The notes: generated by a model from the sequence alone, not told the origin. 64,000 bases of DNA from Spirobacillus cienkowskii (GCF_037081835.1 NZ_CP146516.1:829501-893500); one strand, 5' to 3'; shown: positions 18,578-28,029, numbered from the stretch's first letter. Numbers and translations are program-made.

Positions 18578-18947
18578 ATCTGTTACCTAAAAAACTAATA
18601 TATTAAAGTTTTTCTTTAAAAATAAGCCAAATAAAGACTTATTTATTTTAAATAACTTTTATTTTTTATAATTTCAAGGAAAATATATAATTTACATATA
18701 TTAAAAATTTAAAATTAATTTTTAATATATTGAAATTATTAGTATAATTTACATATAAATAATAAATAAAAAAGTTCTTGAGAAATGTTTATGAACAAAC
18801 TATTTATAAATTTGGATTTTATTTTGTTAGGATTTTAATGTTTTTATTTGCTTTAATAATATGATTTTATAACTAAAATAATGGTTTTATATGTGTTTTA
18901 TTTAAAATCAATATTTTTTAATTTTTTTCTCTAATTTGGTTGTAATT
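18578..18947. promoter_or_regulatory. Divergent control region between tssJ operon and sigma-54 activator gene
   Basis: About 370 very AT-rich bases between two divergent transcription units. A 15-base direct repeat, TATAATTTACATATA, occurs at 18686-18700 and 18743-18757. Between and partly overlapping them is a 14-bp inverted repeat (18696-18730, arms ATATATTAAAAATT, 7-base loop). I looked for a sigma-54 promoter pattern (TGGC-N8-TTGC) on both strands here and saw none, so the neighbouring activator may act at another site. Confidence 0.4.
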
Positions 18948-20426
18948 ATGTTTTCTTTGAGTGTTGAATTGCTGATAGTCTGTCAAAATAAAGAGAAGTT
19001 ATCTCGTTATTATAATATAACAAAAGAACTTGGATTACAGCAGGTTAGTATTTCGGCCTCGATATTTGAAGCAAGACAAGTGCTTTTAGAAAAAAAATTT
19101 GATGTCATTTTATTTGATATACCTTTTGATAAAGACAATAATATCAATTATACAAGCGATTTGCAGCAATTTGTTAATGAAGTTGTCATTGAATTTCCAT
19201 ATTGTGGTTTTATTTTTGTTACTAATCATAACGGTTTTTGTTTAAATAATTGTTATGTATTTGATATTATACAATGTAATTCATTGAAAAGTAAAGATAT
19301 TTTGAATAGTTTAAATATTATTAGATCTAAAATTAAAAACTTTAAAAATTGTCTGACAGAATCTAATCAAAGCATTGTTAATACTAATGAAACATTTAAA
19401 TTTTATAATAATAATGTGCTTGTTTTAAATGGGCAAGATAAGGTTTTAACAAGTTTAGCAAAAAATAAAAAAATTCCATTAATAATGTACGGTGAAACTG
19501 GGACTGGGAAAGAGGAACTCGTTAAAGTACTTTACCAAAAACGAGTCAAAAATGAGGGAGAAATTCCTTTTGTTACAGTAAATTGCCCACTACTGGGTGA
19601 TGACTTAACGTCTTCGTTACTTTTTGGTCATAAGAAGGGTTCGTTTACCGGTGCTAACGAAACAACAAATGGATATATTGCAGCCGCGAACGGAGGAATT
19701 TTATTTTTAGATGAAGTTCATACACTTGATCAAGCGACTCAAAGAAAATTATTGCGAGTTTTAAATGACGGGAGTTATGCTCGCGTTGGAGAAACTAAAG
19801 TTTGTTACTCTCATTTTCAACTTGTTGCTGCGACAACCAAAGATTTGGACGAAGAAGTTGAGTCTGGAAGAATGTTAGCGGACTTTAAATACCGGATTTC
19901 AGGAGCCGAAATTCACTTAGAACCTTTGAGGGAGAGGCTTCAGGATATTCCAAGTTTTGTAAAACTTTTTTTTAGACGTGAAAATATTGAAATTAATGAA
20001 AATTTGATCCTAGAAATCGCTAAAAAATGTCAAAATGTCTATTGGAAAGGGAATATTAGACAGTTATTTAGAACCTTACAAAAAATGATTATTTATGCTC
20101 AGCTCGAAGAAGAAGACTTGCAGTTAAAGCACTTATTGTTACCTCAAAAAGAAATTTTAAATAACAAGCAGATCGAAGAAGTTACTTATGCTGCAGATAA
20201 GTTTGATAATAAAGTAAATAATGTAACAGATGCTGAATATCAAATTTTAGAGTTACTTAAAAAAGCATTTTCTGAAGATTGTCCTCTTAATGATCTTTTG
20301 GACAAAATAGAAAAATTTGTTTTAATTAAAGCTATTTCTCGCCATGATAGCATTGCTAAAGCGCATGCCGCTTTGCAAATTAGCCGTAATGCCATTGATG
20401 CAAAACGAAAGAAATATCATATTTAA
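18948..20426 (+). CDS. Sigma-54-dependent transcriptional activator with degenerate receiver domain
   Basis: A 492-residue protein. Residues about 1-125 look like a response-regulator receiver that keeps a V-I-L-F-D-I strand but lacks the acidic pair and the C-terminal Lys, so phosphorylation is unlikely. The AAA+ domain has Walker A G-E-T-G-T-G-K-E, a G-S-F-T-G-A loop (Ser for the usual Ala in GAFTGA), Walker B G-G-I-L-F-L-D-E and an R-finger region. A Fis-type HTH ends the protein (A-H-A-A-L-Q-I-S-R-N-A-I-D-A-K). I used the ATG at 18948 over a TTG four codons upstream. It lies divergent to the tssJ operon and plausibly controls the T6SS. Confidence 0.9.
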   Translation: MFSLSVELLIVCQNKEKLSRYYNITKELGLQQVSISASIFEARQVLLEKKFDVILFDIPFDKDNNINYTSDLQQFVNEVVIEFPYCGFIFVTNHNGFCLNNCYVFDIIQCNSLKSKDILNSLNIIRSKIKNFKNCLTESNQSIVNTNETFKFYNNNVLVLNGQDKVLTSLAKNKKIPLIMYGETGTGKEELVKVLYQKRVKNEGEIPFVTVNCPLLGDDLTSSLLFGHKKGSFTGANETTNGYIAAANGGILFLDEVHTLDQATQRKLLRVLNDGSYARVGETKVCYSHFQLVAATTKDLDEEVESGRMLADFKYRISGAEIHLEPLRERLQDIPSFVKLFFRRENIEINENLILEIAKKCQNVYWKGNIRQLFRTLQKMIIYAQLEEEDLQLKHLLLPQKEILNNKQIEEVTYAADKFDNKVNNVTDAEYQILELLKKAFSEDCPLNDLLDKIEKFVLIKAISRHDSIAKAHAALQISRNAIDAKRKKYHI

Positions 20427-20549
20427 TCTTAACTAATTTAAATTATTGCAATTTTAGAAATAATCACTTCACTTGCAAAACCGTTTCGAAGGGGTATATG
20501 TATTTTTATTAATGTGTAACTCATTTCAAAAGGCGAGGGGGAGTTATTT

Positions 20550-21521
20550 ATGAGTCAGCAAGCTTTGCATAGAGGGTTAACATTTTTAGACAAAAATCCA
20601 ATTCTGAATTTAGAAACATTAAAAAAAAATGAACTCAGTGATTTATCCCGTTGCGATCCAATTTGGCCTATTGTTAAAAATAACGTCGAAGATTCTCCTT
20701 TTGACCATGATTTTATTCAGCTTTTATTATATGTGAGAAATCTTCATAAGCTCTCTTTCAATACAATAGAAGGAGAGACCTTATGTCAAGCTAAGCAATG
20801 GTTAGCAAAAGAACACAATCCTGACCGCAAGCTCAATGGCGGTGGCGTGATGACAGTGATTCGAGGCAATCACCTAGAAAAGTCTGCTGTAAACTTGAGT
20901 TGTGTTTGGGGGCCGCATTACCCAGCATTAGAGGGTGAATATGCAAATAAGCCGTTTGCAGCCGCCGGAGTTTCTTTAATATCGCATCCTCGCAATCCCT
21001 TTGCGCCTATTATGCATTTAAATATTCGCTGCATTAAAGTATTTGAAAAAAATTCGGTTACCACATGGATTGGTGGCGGAGCCGATTTAACGCCTATGAT
21101 CCCTTTTGAAGAAGACACAGCTCTTTTTCATGATGCAATGCATGAAGTTTGTGATAGAACCCCAAGTATTGCCAACTACGAAAAATATAAAAAATGGGCG
21201 GATGATTATTTTTATATTCCACACCGCAAAGAGACACGAGGTGTGGGCGGTATCTTCTTTGATTTTGTTAAGATTGAAGACGAGTCGCAGCTATCTTTAT
21301 TGCTTGATGTTGGCCAGTATGCAGCAAAGGCTTATACTGAAATTTTGTCACGTCGCATTGAGATGCCTTATGATCAAGTGCTTATAGAAAAACATCATTA
21401 CTGGCGAGGGCGTTATGCAGAGTTTAATTTGGTATACGATAGAGGAACAAAATTTGGTTTGATGACAGGTGGAAATCATGAGGCAATATTTTGTTCTTTA
21501 CCTCCTCAAGTAAGATGGTGA
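20550..21521 (+). CDS. hemF: Oxygen-dependent coproporphyrinogen III oxidase
   Basis: This 323-residue protein has HemF signatures: N-G-G-G-V-M-T-V-I-R-G near residue 95, H-L-N-I-R-C-I, then W-I-G-G-G-A-D-L-T-P near 180, and R-G-V-G-G-I-F-F-D and R-G-R-Y-A-E-F-N-L-V-Y-D-R-G toward the end. It decarboxylates coproporphyrinogen III to protoporphyrinogen IX using O2 in cytosolic heme synthesis. A strong aggggg ribosome site precedes the ATG. It sits 3 bases upstream of the ccmF-ccmH fusion, coupling heme supply to cytochrome c maturation. Confidence 0.96.
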   Translation: MSQQALHRGLTFLDKNPILNLETLKKNELSDLSRCDPIWPIVKNNVEDSPFDHDFIQLLLYVRNLHKLSFNTIEGETLCQAKQWLAKEHNPDRKLNGGGVMTVIRGNHLEKSAVNLSCVWGPHYPALEGEYANKPFAAAGVSLISHPRNPFAPIMHLNIRCIKVFEKNSVTTWIGGGADLTPMIPFEEDTALFHDAMHEVCDRTPSIANYEKYKKWADDYFYIPHRKETRGVGGIFFDFVKIEDESQLSLLLDVGQYAAKAYTEILSRRIEMPYDQVLIEKHHYWRGRYAEFNLVYDRGTKFGLMTGGNHEAIFCSLPPQVRW

Positions 21522-21524
21522 TAA

Positions 21525-24053
21525 ATGGTAGAAGTTGGTTTTTTTACACTCTGTCTAGGATTGTGTTTTGCTATCTATAGCTTAGTTTTAGGAATTTATT
21601 CCTTACGCTATCCTATATCTGGTTTGGTTGCCAGCGCGCGAAATGCTTTGCTGGCTGTTTTTATATGTGTTGCTATTTCATCGTTAGTCATGTGGAATGC
21701 TATTTTTTTTCATGATTTTTCTATACTTTATGTTTATAGAAATTCTGCAATTGACATGCCACCTTTGTATTTATTTACCTCTTTTTGGAGCTCTCTTGAG
21801 GGCAGTCACTTATTGTGGACTCTCACGATGAGCGCTGTGGTCGCCATTGCCTGTGTTACAGTCAAAAAATCAGATTTTTCTTTGTATCCAGGATTGTGTG
21901 TCGCCTTTGCATCTTCTCTCACATTTATGCTCTTTTTGAACGTTACTTATTCTGCACCGTTATCGCGACTTTTTCCTGTTGGGAAGTTTGGTGAGGGCAT
22001 GAATGCGCTGTTGCAAAATCCGTATATGGCAATTCATCCTCCTATGCTTTTTACAGGGTACTGTTTGCTGATTGTTCCGTTTGCATATTCTTTTGCCGCA
22101 TTAGCAAGAGGGGGATTTACAACCAATTGGCTATCAGTTGTGCGTACATGGTCTCTTTTAGCGTGGGTCACATTAACTGTAGCAATATTTTTAGGCGGCA
22201 AATGGGCGTACGTTGAGCTAGGTTGGGGTGGTTACTGGGGATGGGATCCTGTTGAAAATAGCTCTTTTATGCCTTGGCTTGCCGCAACAGCGGCGTTACA
22301 TACATTACTCATTACAGATAAAACCGGTCGTCTGCCAAGATTGTTGGTTTTTTTAAATATGCTTGCCTTTGCATTAACATTTTTGGGAACATTTATCACT
22401 CGATCCGGAGTGATTAGCAGTGTTCACTCATTTGCTGAAAGCGAAATAGGTCCTTCATATCTTCTTTGGGTCATTTTCATATTTGTGGTCTCTTTGGGTT
22501 TATTATTTACCAAGGGATATCAACTATATGGTGCAGCAAAAACCAATGTATGGAGAGTTTCTAAAGAAAGCGCTTTGTTATTTACGATATTTTTTCTATT
22601 GTTTATGCTTGCATTAGTATTTATTGGAACCATTTTACCGCTTGTTGTTGAAGCAATTCGTGGAATTAAAATTTCTATTCAACAACCATTTTTTAATGCT
22701 TTTGCGCCATGGATAGGTTTGGGCTTAGTGTCCTTGCTTGGTCTTGGTAATTTAATGAAATGGAAAAATGGAAAAATTGAAGACCCTGTTTCCTGTTTAT
22801 TGTTTCCATTTATATGGGCAATAGTTTTAACTTATTTTATTAATTTAAGAAGTCAGTTAGATTATTTTGGAATATTAACTTTTTTAATAGTGCTTTGGAC
22901 GTGCGGCGTCTTAATTATGGATTTGGTGTATAAATTGCGTTCTATAAGATGGAATGGATTGGTGTTTTTAAAATACAACCGTTCTTATTTAGGGGCATTT
23001 ATTATCCATATAGGGTTTTTATTTGCGATCGCAGGATTTGCAGGAAACTATCGCGGTGTGTCGGCAGAAACAAATTTAAATTTAAAAGAGTCTACAATAT
23101 TTTATGGTTATCAAATTACCAATGAAGGTTTGTCTTTTAAGCGCGATTACAATGCGCAGTTTATTGCTGCTAATTTAAAAGCGACAAATTTGCAAAGTCA
23201 GGAGACAGTTTATGTCCATCCAATGAGGAGCAAATTTACAAATAATGAGCAATGGTTTAATGAAATTGGAATTTACTCAACATTTTGGCATGATCTTTAT
23301 ATCGTTCTTGCTTCATTTGATGTTAATAATCAAAGTGTTACGTTAAAAATTAATTGGAACCCTACAGTAAAATTTGTGTGGACGAGTTTGGTTATAATGG
23401 TACTTGGTGCTGTTATTGCTATGTCTCAAAAGAGTCGAAGAAAAAGTATTAACAAAATAGATCATGAAGAGGATTTTAATATTGCATCAGAAATACAAAA
23501 AATGACTGAACACAAATCACATCAAAAAAAGAATTCTGGTTCAGAAATTGTTTCTGGAGTGATTTTAGGTTTTGTCTTTGTGATGATCAGTTTTGCTATT
23601 TTTGGAGTGGCGTCTGCGCAATCAGAGCAAAAAAATTCTGTTTCTTTACCTGGAGTTGTGAAACCTCAGGTTATTGATCCGCGTATTGAAGATATTGCAA
23701 AAGATCTGCGTTGTCCGACCTGTGTTGGGGTAAGCGTATTAGAGAGTGAAACTTTGCAAAGTATTGCAATGCGCACAGAAATCGAAAAGCAACTCGCAGA
23801 AGGTAAAGCAAAAACTGAAATTTTAAATTATTTTAAAAAGGCTTATGGTCCTTGGATTTTAAGAGAGCCAGATGCTCAATCAGCAATTGGGCTAACAATT
23901 TGGGCTATCCCAATTTTTGGGCTTATATTAGGTCCTGTGTTGTTAATGATTATTCTACGTCGTTCACAAATTCGGCAAAAAGAAAAAGATAAAAAATTGA
24001 TGTCTGAAATTAAAAAATTTATTGAGGAATGCAAGCGGGAGAAAATGACATGA
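21525..24053 (+). CDS. ccmF: CcmF-CcmH fusion: cytochrome c heme lyase and apocytochrome reductant
   Basis: A single 842-residue frame. Residues about 1-655 are CcmF, a multi-helix heme lyase subunit, with P-Y-M-A-I-H-P-P near 166 and the heme-handling loop G-W-G-G-Y-W-G-W-D-P-V-E-N near 236. After a polar linker and a membrane helix (about 680-705) comes a CcmH/NrfF domain with L-R-C-P-T-C at 728-733 and a final helix near 790-815. CcmH reduces the apocytochrome heme-binding cysteines before CcmF attaches heme. These are normally separate genes. No frame break or internal stop is present. The stop overlaps the next gene (ATGA). Confidence 0.92.
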   Translation: MVEVGFFTLCLGLCFAIYSLVLGIYSLRYPISGLVASARNALLAVFICVAISSLVMWNAIFFHDFSILYVYRNSAIDMPPLYLFTSFWSSLEGSHLLWTLTMSAVVAIACVTVKKSDFSLYPGLCVAFASSLTFMLFLNVTYSAPLSRLFPVGKFGEGMNALLQNPYMAIHPPMLFTGYCLLIVPFAYSFAALARGGFTTNWLSVVRTWSLLAWVTLTVAIFLGGKWAYVELGWGGYWGWDPVENSSFMPWLAATAALHTLLITDKTGRLPRLLVFLNMLAFALTFLGTFITRSGVISSVHSFAESEIGPSYLLWVIFIFVVSLGLLFTKGYQLYGAAKTNVWRVSKESALLFTIFFLLFMLALVFIGTILPLVVEAIRGIKISIQQPFFNAFAPWIGLGLVSLLGLGNLMKWKNGKIEDPVSCLLFPFIWAIVLTYFINLRSQLDYFGILTFLIVLWTCGVLIMDLVYKLRSIRWNGLVFLKYNRSYLGAFIIHIGFLFAIAGFAGNYRGVSAETNLNLKESTIFYGYQITNEGLSFKRDYNAQFIAANLKATNLQSQETVYVHPMRSKFTNNEQWFNEIGIYSTFWHDLYIVLASFDVNNQSVTLKINWNPTVKFVWTSLVIMVLGAVIAMSQKSRRKSINKIDHEEDFNIASEIQKMTEHKSHQKKNSGSEIVSGVILGFVFVMISFAIFGVASAQSEQKNSVSLPGVVKPQVIDPRIEDIAKDLRCPTCVGVSVLESETLQSIAMRTEIEKQLAEGKAKTEILNYFKKAYGPWILREPDAQSAIGLTIWAIPIFGLILGPVLLMIILRRSQIRQKEKDKKLMSEIKKFIEECKREKMT

Positions 24054-25234
24054 TAATCGTTTTGATTTTATGTTTGATAGTCTCTATTCCGCTCATCTTT
24101 TTTGTCGTAAAACCGCTTTTTTCGCTACAAGGGCGACAAGTTTTACATGAGAGTTCTCAAGAAATTTTTGATGAACATGAATTGAGGCAAGTGATTTTGA
24201 TGCGCGATGCGTTGCTGCAAAAGCTAATTTTTAATTCTACAGAGTCAGAAAATATAGCCCGTCTTAGTGATGATGAAGCACTAACACTATTGGTTTCACT
24301 ATGTAAGCGGCTTGATTCTATGGGGTTGTCATGGAAACCAAGAAATGAACTTATAAAAAGAGAGGCAATGCCCAATTTAACCCAACAAGAGGGCTTTGTT
24401 TCTGTCCAATTGTTGTTTGTGAGTGCCATTGTTTTTTTTATTGGGTTGATTGCGTTAAAACCATTAAATGTTTTTTCTTTTCAAAGTTTTTCTCAGAATG
24501 AAAATGCTGCATCTGCAAAAGCCCCTGCAGATGTTGTTATTCCATCGCCTACAATTTTACCACATTCAGGTGTTTGGCTACCTTCGGTAAATCAATATAT
24601 TTTAATTCCAGAACAAGGAAAACTTTCTGTTTATTATGTTGGTATGTTTCAAAATAATAGCGTTTTAACAAACTCAATGTTGCAAATCCCATTGCCGAAA
24701 AACTTTCAAGATTTAAAAATAATTGGAAATCAAAACTTACAGATAGAAAAATCTTTACACTCTCAATCTGTGGTTGTTGCAATGAATTTAGCTCACGGAT
24801 TAAATCAGATCAGTGCAACCTTCAGTTTAGAGGCACCATATGGAATTGCAAAGTGGCTGCCAGCAGATTTGCAACAACTTCCTGGTGTCACAATTATTAT
24901 GATGCCCGAATATGAGGGCGGTCTGCGTAATTTTTTTACAAAATTTCTTGAGAATCCAAATGTTTGGCCTCCAAGAATTACGCAGTATCCAAGCGGATTT
25001 CGTTCTATTTTGGGTGTTGATCCGTTAGACAATCAAACTTCTTTAAATCAACAGACTTCTTTTCAACAGCTTTCAAGGCAGCTGGTAAGAGTTGGTGATG
25101 TGTCATCTCCTTTTCCGGTTTTTGAGGTGCAAGGAATTGTTCCTTCTCGCATAGGTATTTATATTCTTGTTATTTTTTTCGCATTTTTTTTACTTGGGAC
25201 ATCATTATTTTTTAAATTTAAGTCGTCAAAATAA
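24050..25234 (+). CDS. Membrane protein of the cytochrome c maturation operon, possibly CcmI-like
   Basis: The 394-residue protein starts at the ATG overlapping the ccmF-ccmH stop (gggag 9 bases upstream). It has an N-terminal membrane helix (residues 1-20), a second near 125-140, a large predicted beta-rich domain and a C-terminal helix near 365-385. The first 120 residues (helix, then charged helical segment) recall the N-terminus of CcmI, but no TPR-like C-terminal region is seen. Operon position suggests help in apocytochrome handling. The family is not recognised. Confidence 0.6.
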   Translation: MIIVLILCLIVSIPLIFFVVKPLFSLQGRQVLHESSQEIFDEHELRQVILMRDALLQKLIFNSTESENIARLSDDEALTLLVSLCKRLDSMGLSWKPRNELIKREAMPNLTQQEGFVSVQLLFVSAIVFFIGLIALKPLNVFSFQSFSQNENAASAKAPADVVIPSPTILPHSGVWLPSVNQYILIPEQGKLSVYYVGMFQNNSVLTNSMLQIPLPKNFQDLKIIGNQNLQIEKSLHSQSVVVAMNLAHGLNQISATFSLEAPYGIAKWLPADLQQLPGVTIIMMPEYEGGLRNFFTKFLENPNVWPPRITQYPSGFRSILGVDPLDNQTSLNQQTSFQQLSRQLVRVGDVSSPFPVFEVQGIVPSRIGIYILVIFFAFFLLGTSLFFKFKSSK

Positions 25235-25331
25235 TTTATTTCTGATTTAGAAAAAAAAATGGAATAGTTAACTTGCTCGACTGAAATCTCATCGCTACAA
25301 TAGGATCTGTTTGACACGGAGGTTTCTTATT

Positions 25332-25661
25332 ATGATTTTAAATAGTAATTCAGTTGATTTAATTAGAGTTAATGCGGTTCGTCTTGCAAGCGCAATCCGT
25401 TCTAAAGATGATCTCGTTGATCTTGCGACCGCCAGCTCTTTTGAGCAGGTATTTGCTGCAATCGAAACAATATTAACAAATACAGAAATGTATTTTGATG
25501 ATGATTTGCTCATTCAGCTCGATGTACAAAATTGGCAAAGTTTTAAGGCAATTTTGCTTGTATACACCCTTAATGTTGTTAATCGTCAAATTAACTTAGC
25601 GCGTGAATCTGGTTTTTCACACCAAGGTTCTCGTGATTTTGGTGCAAGTACAAATAATTAA
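25332..25661 (+). CDS. Small hypothetical protein
   Basis: A 109-residue mostly helical soluble protein (ATG at 25332, cggagg 9 bases upstream). It has A-S-A-I-R-S-K-D-D-L-V-D-L-A in the first third and a conserved-looking L-L-I-Q-L-D-V-Q-N-W-Q-S-F segment near 60. It stands about 100 bases after the cytochrome maturation genes and is probably its own unit. The family is not recognised, but the good ribosome site and balanced codon use support a real gene. Confidence 0.65.
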   Translation: MILNSNSVDLIRVNAVRLASAIRSKDDLVDLATASSFEQVFAAIETILTNTEMYFDDDLLIQLDVQNWQSFKAILLVYTLNVVNRQINLARESGFSHQGSRDFGASTNN

Positions 25662-25844
25662 TGAAAAAACGAGTTGATAAAAGTATGGTATTTTATTATT
25701 TCATTCTTAGTATAGTATTTGCTTAGTAATTTATATATTGTACCATCTTTTGTCATACTATTCATTGATTTATCACATTTATATATTTTATCATTATTAA
25801 AATTTTTTTTTAAAATAAAAAACCAACATTTGTGCCAAGATTAT

Positions 25845-26909
25845 TTAGACAGTGATTGTTGTTTTATTGAGATTTGTTGGCTTATCAGGATTTTTTCCTT
25901 TAAGTTTTGCTAATTGTGCAACCAATGGATAAAAGCAATATATTAAAGGAACAGAGTTGCATATTGGTCCTAATTTATTTGAATTATTAGTTGCAATTTT
26001 TATGATATTTTTGTTTTTAGGAAGTTTGAAATCTTGAATAATCTTTTTTGAGCCGATGATAGTAATAATAGATTTTTTTTGAATTAATAATTCAATCAGT
26101 TTTGCGATACTTGTAAAAGTTGCATCATTATTAACATAAATTAGGGTTGGAAAATTTTCTTTTATAAGTTCTATAGGTCCATGTAAAATTTCTGCGCTAC
26201 TAAATGCTTCGGCATGAAGTCCGCATGTTTCTTTAAGTTTTAAGGCGCTTTCTAAAGCAAGAGGAAATGTAAACCCGCGTCCTACCACTAAAATATGACT
26301 TGCTGTATACAAATGATTTAAATTTGATTTATTATAATTTAAAGTTTGATTGGCAAGTATGTCTGGTAAAGCAATTAAATCTTCTTTAAGTTTATTATCA
26401 CAGTTCCAATAAGCAATAAATTGAATAATTCTTGTGATTGAGGCGATAAAGCTTTTTGTCGCAGCAATAGAGCGTTCTTTTTGCGCAAGGAGTGGGATAC
26501 AGTATTCACATTCTTTTTCTAATGGTGAATTGTTTTCGTTAATCAATGCGACAGTGAGTGCTCCACTTTTTTTAGCGTATGCCATGCTTTCAACCAAATC
26601 AGGACTTTTTCCAGACTGAGAAATGCCAATGACTAAACTATTTTTATAATTGATTTTGGTTTTGTAAATTGTATGAATTGAGGGAGCAATTGTTGTTGTC
26701 ACAATACCTAACTGCGATTCAATAGCATATTTAGCAAACAAAGCGGCATGATCGGAGCTACCGCGTGCAATCGTTGCAACAAATGAAGGTGGATTTAATT
26801 GTAATCTTTTTGAGATTTCTTTTAAAATTGTTACAGAGTTTTGTAGCTGTCGTTTAATAATCTTAGGAGATTCTGCAACTTCATTTTCCATGAATGATGT
26901 GACTTGCAT
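25845..26909 (-). CDS. SIS-domain sugar-phosphate isomerase/deaminase, GlmS C-terminal-like
   Basis: I chose the ATG at 26909 (aagg upstream; 354 aa) over TTG/GTG codons further up. Two SIS domains are visible. The first has A-R-G-S-S-D-H-A-A near 53 and G-I-S-Q-S-G-K-S-P-D near 100; the second has V-G-R-G-F-T-F-P-L-A-L-E-S-A-L-K-L-K-E near 215. The C-terminal G-K-N-P-D-K-P…L-N-K-T pattern is typical of GlmS and NagB-II. There is no glutaminase domain, so it is a glucosamine-6-phosphate deaminase/isomerase-like enzyme rather than GlmS itself. The product overlaps no neighbour. Confidence 0.85.
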   Translation of the reverse strand: MQVTSFMENEVAESPKIIKRQLQNSVTILKEISKRLQLNPPSFVATIARGSSDHAALFAKYAIESQLGIVTTTIAPSIHTIYKTKINYKNSLVIGISQSGKSPDLVESMAYAKKSGALTVALINENNSPLEKECEYCIPLLAQKERSIAATKSFIASITRIIQFIAYWNCDNKLKEDLIALPDILANQTLNYNKSNLNHLYTASHILVVGRGFTFPLALESALKLKETCGLHAEAFSSAEILHGPIELIKENFPTLIYVNNDATFTSIAKLIELLIQKKSIITIIGSKKIIQDFKLPKNKNIIKIATNNSNKLGPICNSVPLIYCFYPLVAQLAKLKGKNPDKPTNLNKTTITV

Positions 26910-26976
26910 AGTAAACCTTGTCACCAATTATTATAAAAGAGGATATACAAATTAACATCCCCTTAATCGGTTTTTT

Positions 26977-28029
26977 TTATATAAAAAGAGGATATTTTTC
27001 TTCTTCTTTAAAAATTTTATTTTTTATTGTTGCGGAAAAAATTGCATTGCAAGAATTTGCAAGTTTGTCACGTAAAGTTTCTTTTTTTGGTGTGAATATA
27101 TGATAAATTTCAAAATCTTGACTTAAATTTAATAAATAATCATCACTTGTTTTTAATTCGTCGATCAGTTGCAAGTCGAGTGCTTGAATACCATACCAGT
27201 ATTCTCCAGTTGCAACCGTATCAATATCGAGAGTGGGTCTGTATCTCTGTACATGATTTTTAAAAAGCATGTGCACTTCATCAATTTGTTCTTGAAACTT
27301 TGCTTTTTTCTTTTCAGTAATTTCTCCAAGTGGAGTGAGAGTTCTTTTGTATTCTCCAGCCGTGATTTCAAGATATTCAATATCATTTTTATGTAACAAT
27401 TTATTTAAGTTTGGCATACTTGCAATCACGCCAATTGAACCAATGATAGCAAATGGTGCAGCAATTATTTTATCGGCAAGACATGCCATCATATAACCAC
27501 CGCTTGCTGCAATTTTATCGACGCAAATTGTCAATGTTAATCGATGTTCTTTTAAACGCGCCAATTGAGAAGATGCCAAACCATAAGAGTGTACCATGCC
27601 GCCAGGGCTTTCTAGACGTACAATCACTTCATCACAGGGACGTGCTGCTTGAATAATTGTAGAAATTTGTTCTCTCAATGCGGTTACAGCAGAGGCGGCT
27701 AAGTCACCATTGAAATCGAGCAAAAAAATGCGCTTGGGTTTTTCTGCATTTGCATTATCTTTTTCGGCTTTCTTTTTTGCTTTAGCATTTTCTTTTTCTT
27801 TTTTTGCCAAGCTTTTAAGCTCAGTTTCATTTAAAATTGCTGTTAATAATTTTATTTTATTTTCTTTAAATGAATCGTTAATTTTTTTAACTTCAATTTT
27901 AATACCTTGAGCAGTTTTTTTCTTTTTTATGGCAATTAAAGCAATAATTCCAATAAAAACAAGAAATAATCCAACAACCCCTAATAACCCCAACGTCAAT
28001 TGAAACCATGAAAACAATGAACTATTCAT
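26977..28029 (-). CDS. sohB: SohB-type inner-membrane serine protease (SppA family)
   Basis: The 350-residue protein has an N-terminal membrane helix (residues about 12-33), a Lys/Glu/Ala-rich linker (70-100), and then an S49 peptidase domain. This contains R-L-E-S-P-G-G-M-V, the nucleophile motif A-S-G-G-Y-M-M-A near 180, and the general-base Lys in E-Y-K-R-T-L near 235. G-S-I-G-V-I completes the oxyanion region. The family degrades membrane-bound peptides and signal peptides. It lies 15 bases downstream of dsbD in the same direction. Confidence 0.93.
   Translation of the reverse strand: MNSSLFSWFQLTLGLLGVVGLFLVFIGIIALIAIKKKKTAQGIKIEVKKINDSFKENKIKLLTAILNETELKSLAKKEKENAKAKKKAEKDNANAEKPKRIFLLDFNGDLAASAVTALREQISTIIQAARPCDEVIVRLESPGGMVHSYGLASSQLARLKEHRLTLTICVDKIAASGGYMMACLADKIIAAPFAIIGSIGVIASMPNLNKLLHKNDIEYLEITAGEYKRTLTPLGEITEKKKAKFQEQIDEVHMLFKNHVQRYRPTLDIDTVATGEYWYGIQALDLQLIDELKTSDDYLLNLSQDFEIYHIFTPKKETLRDKLANSCNAIFSATIKNKIFKEEEKYPLFI

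Noticed and set aside
18578-18947. Sigma-54 promoter for the tssJ operon.
   Set aside because: No GG/GC-spaced -24/-12 match was seen on either strand.
25719-25913. A 64-residue plus-strand frame after the small gene at 25332.
   Set aside because: It overlaps the 3' end of the SIS-domain gene, has no ribosome site and an unlikely composition.
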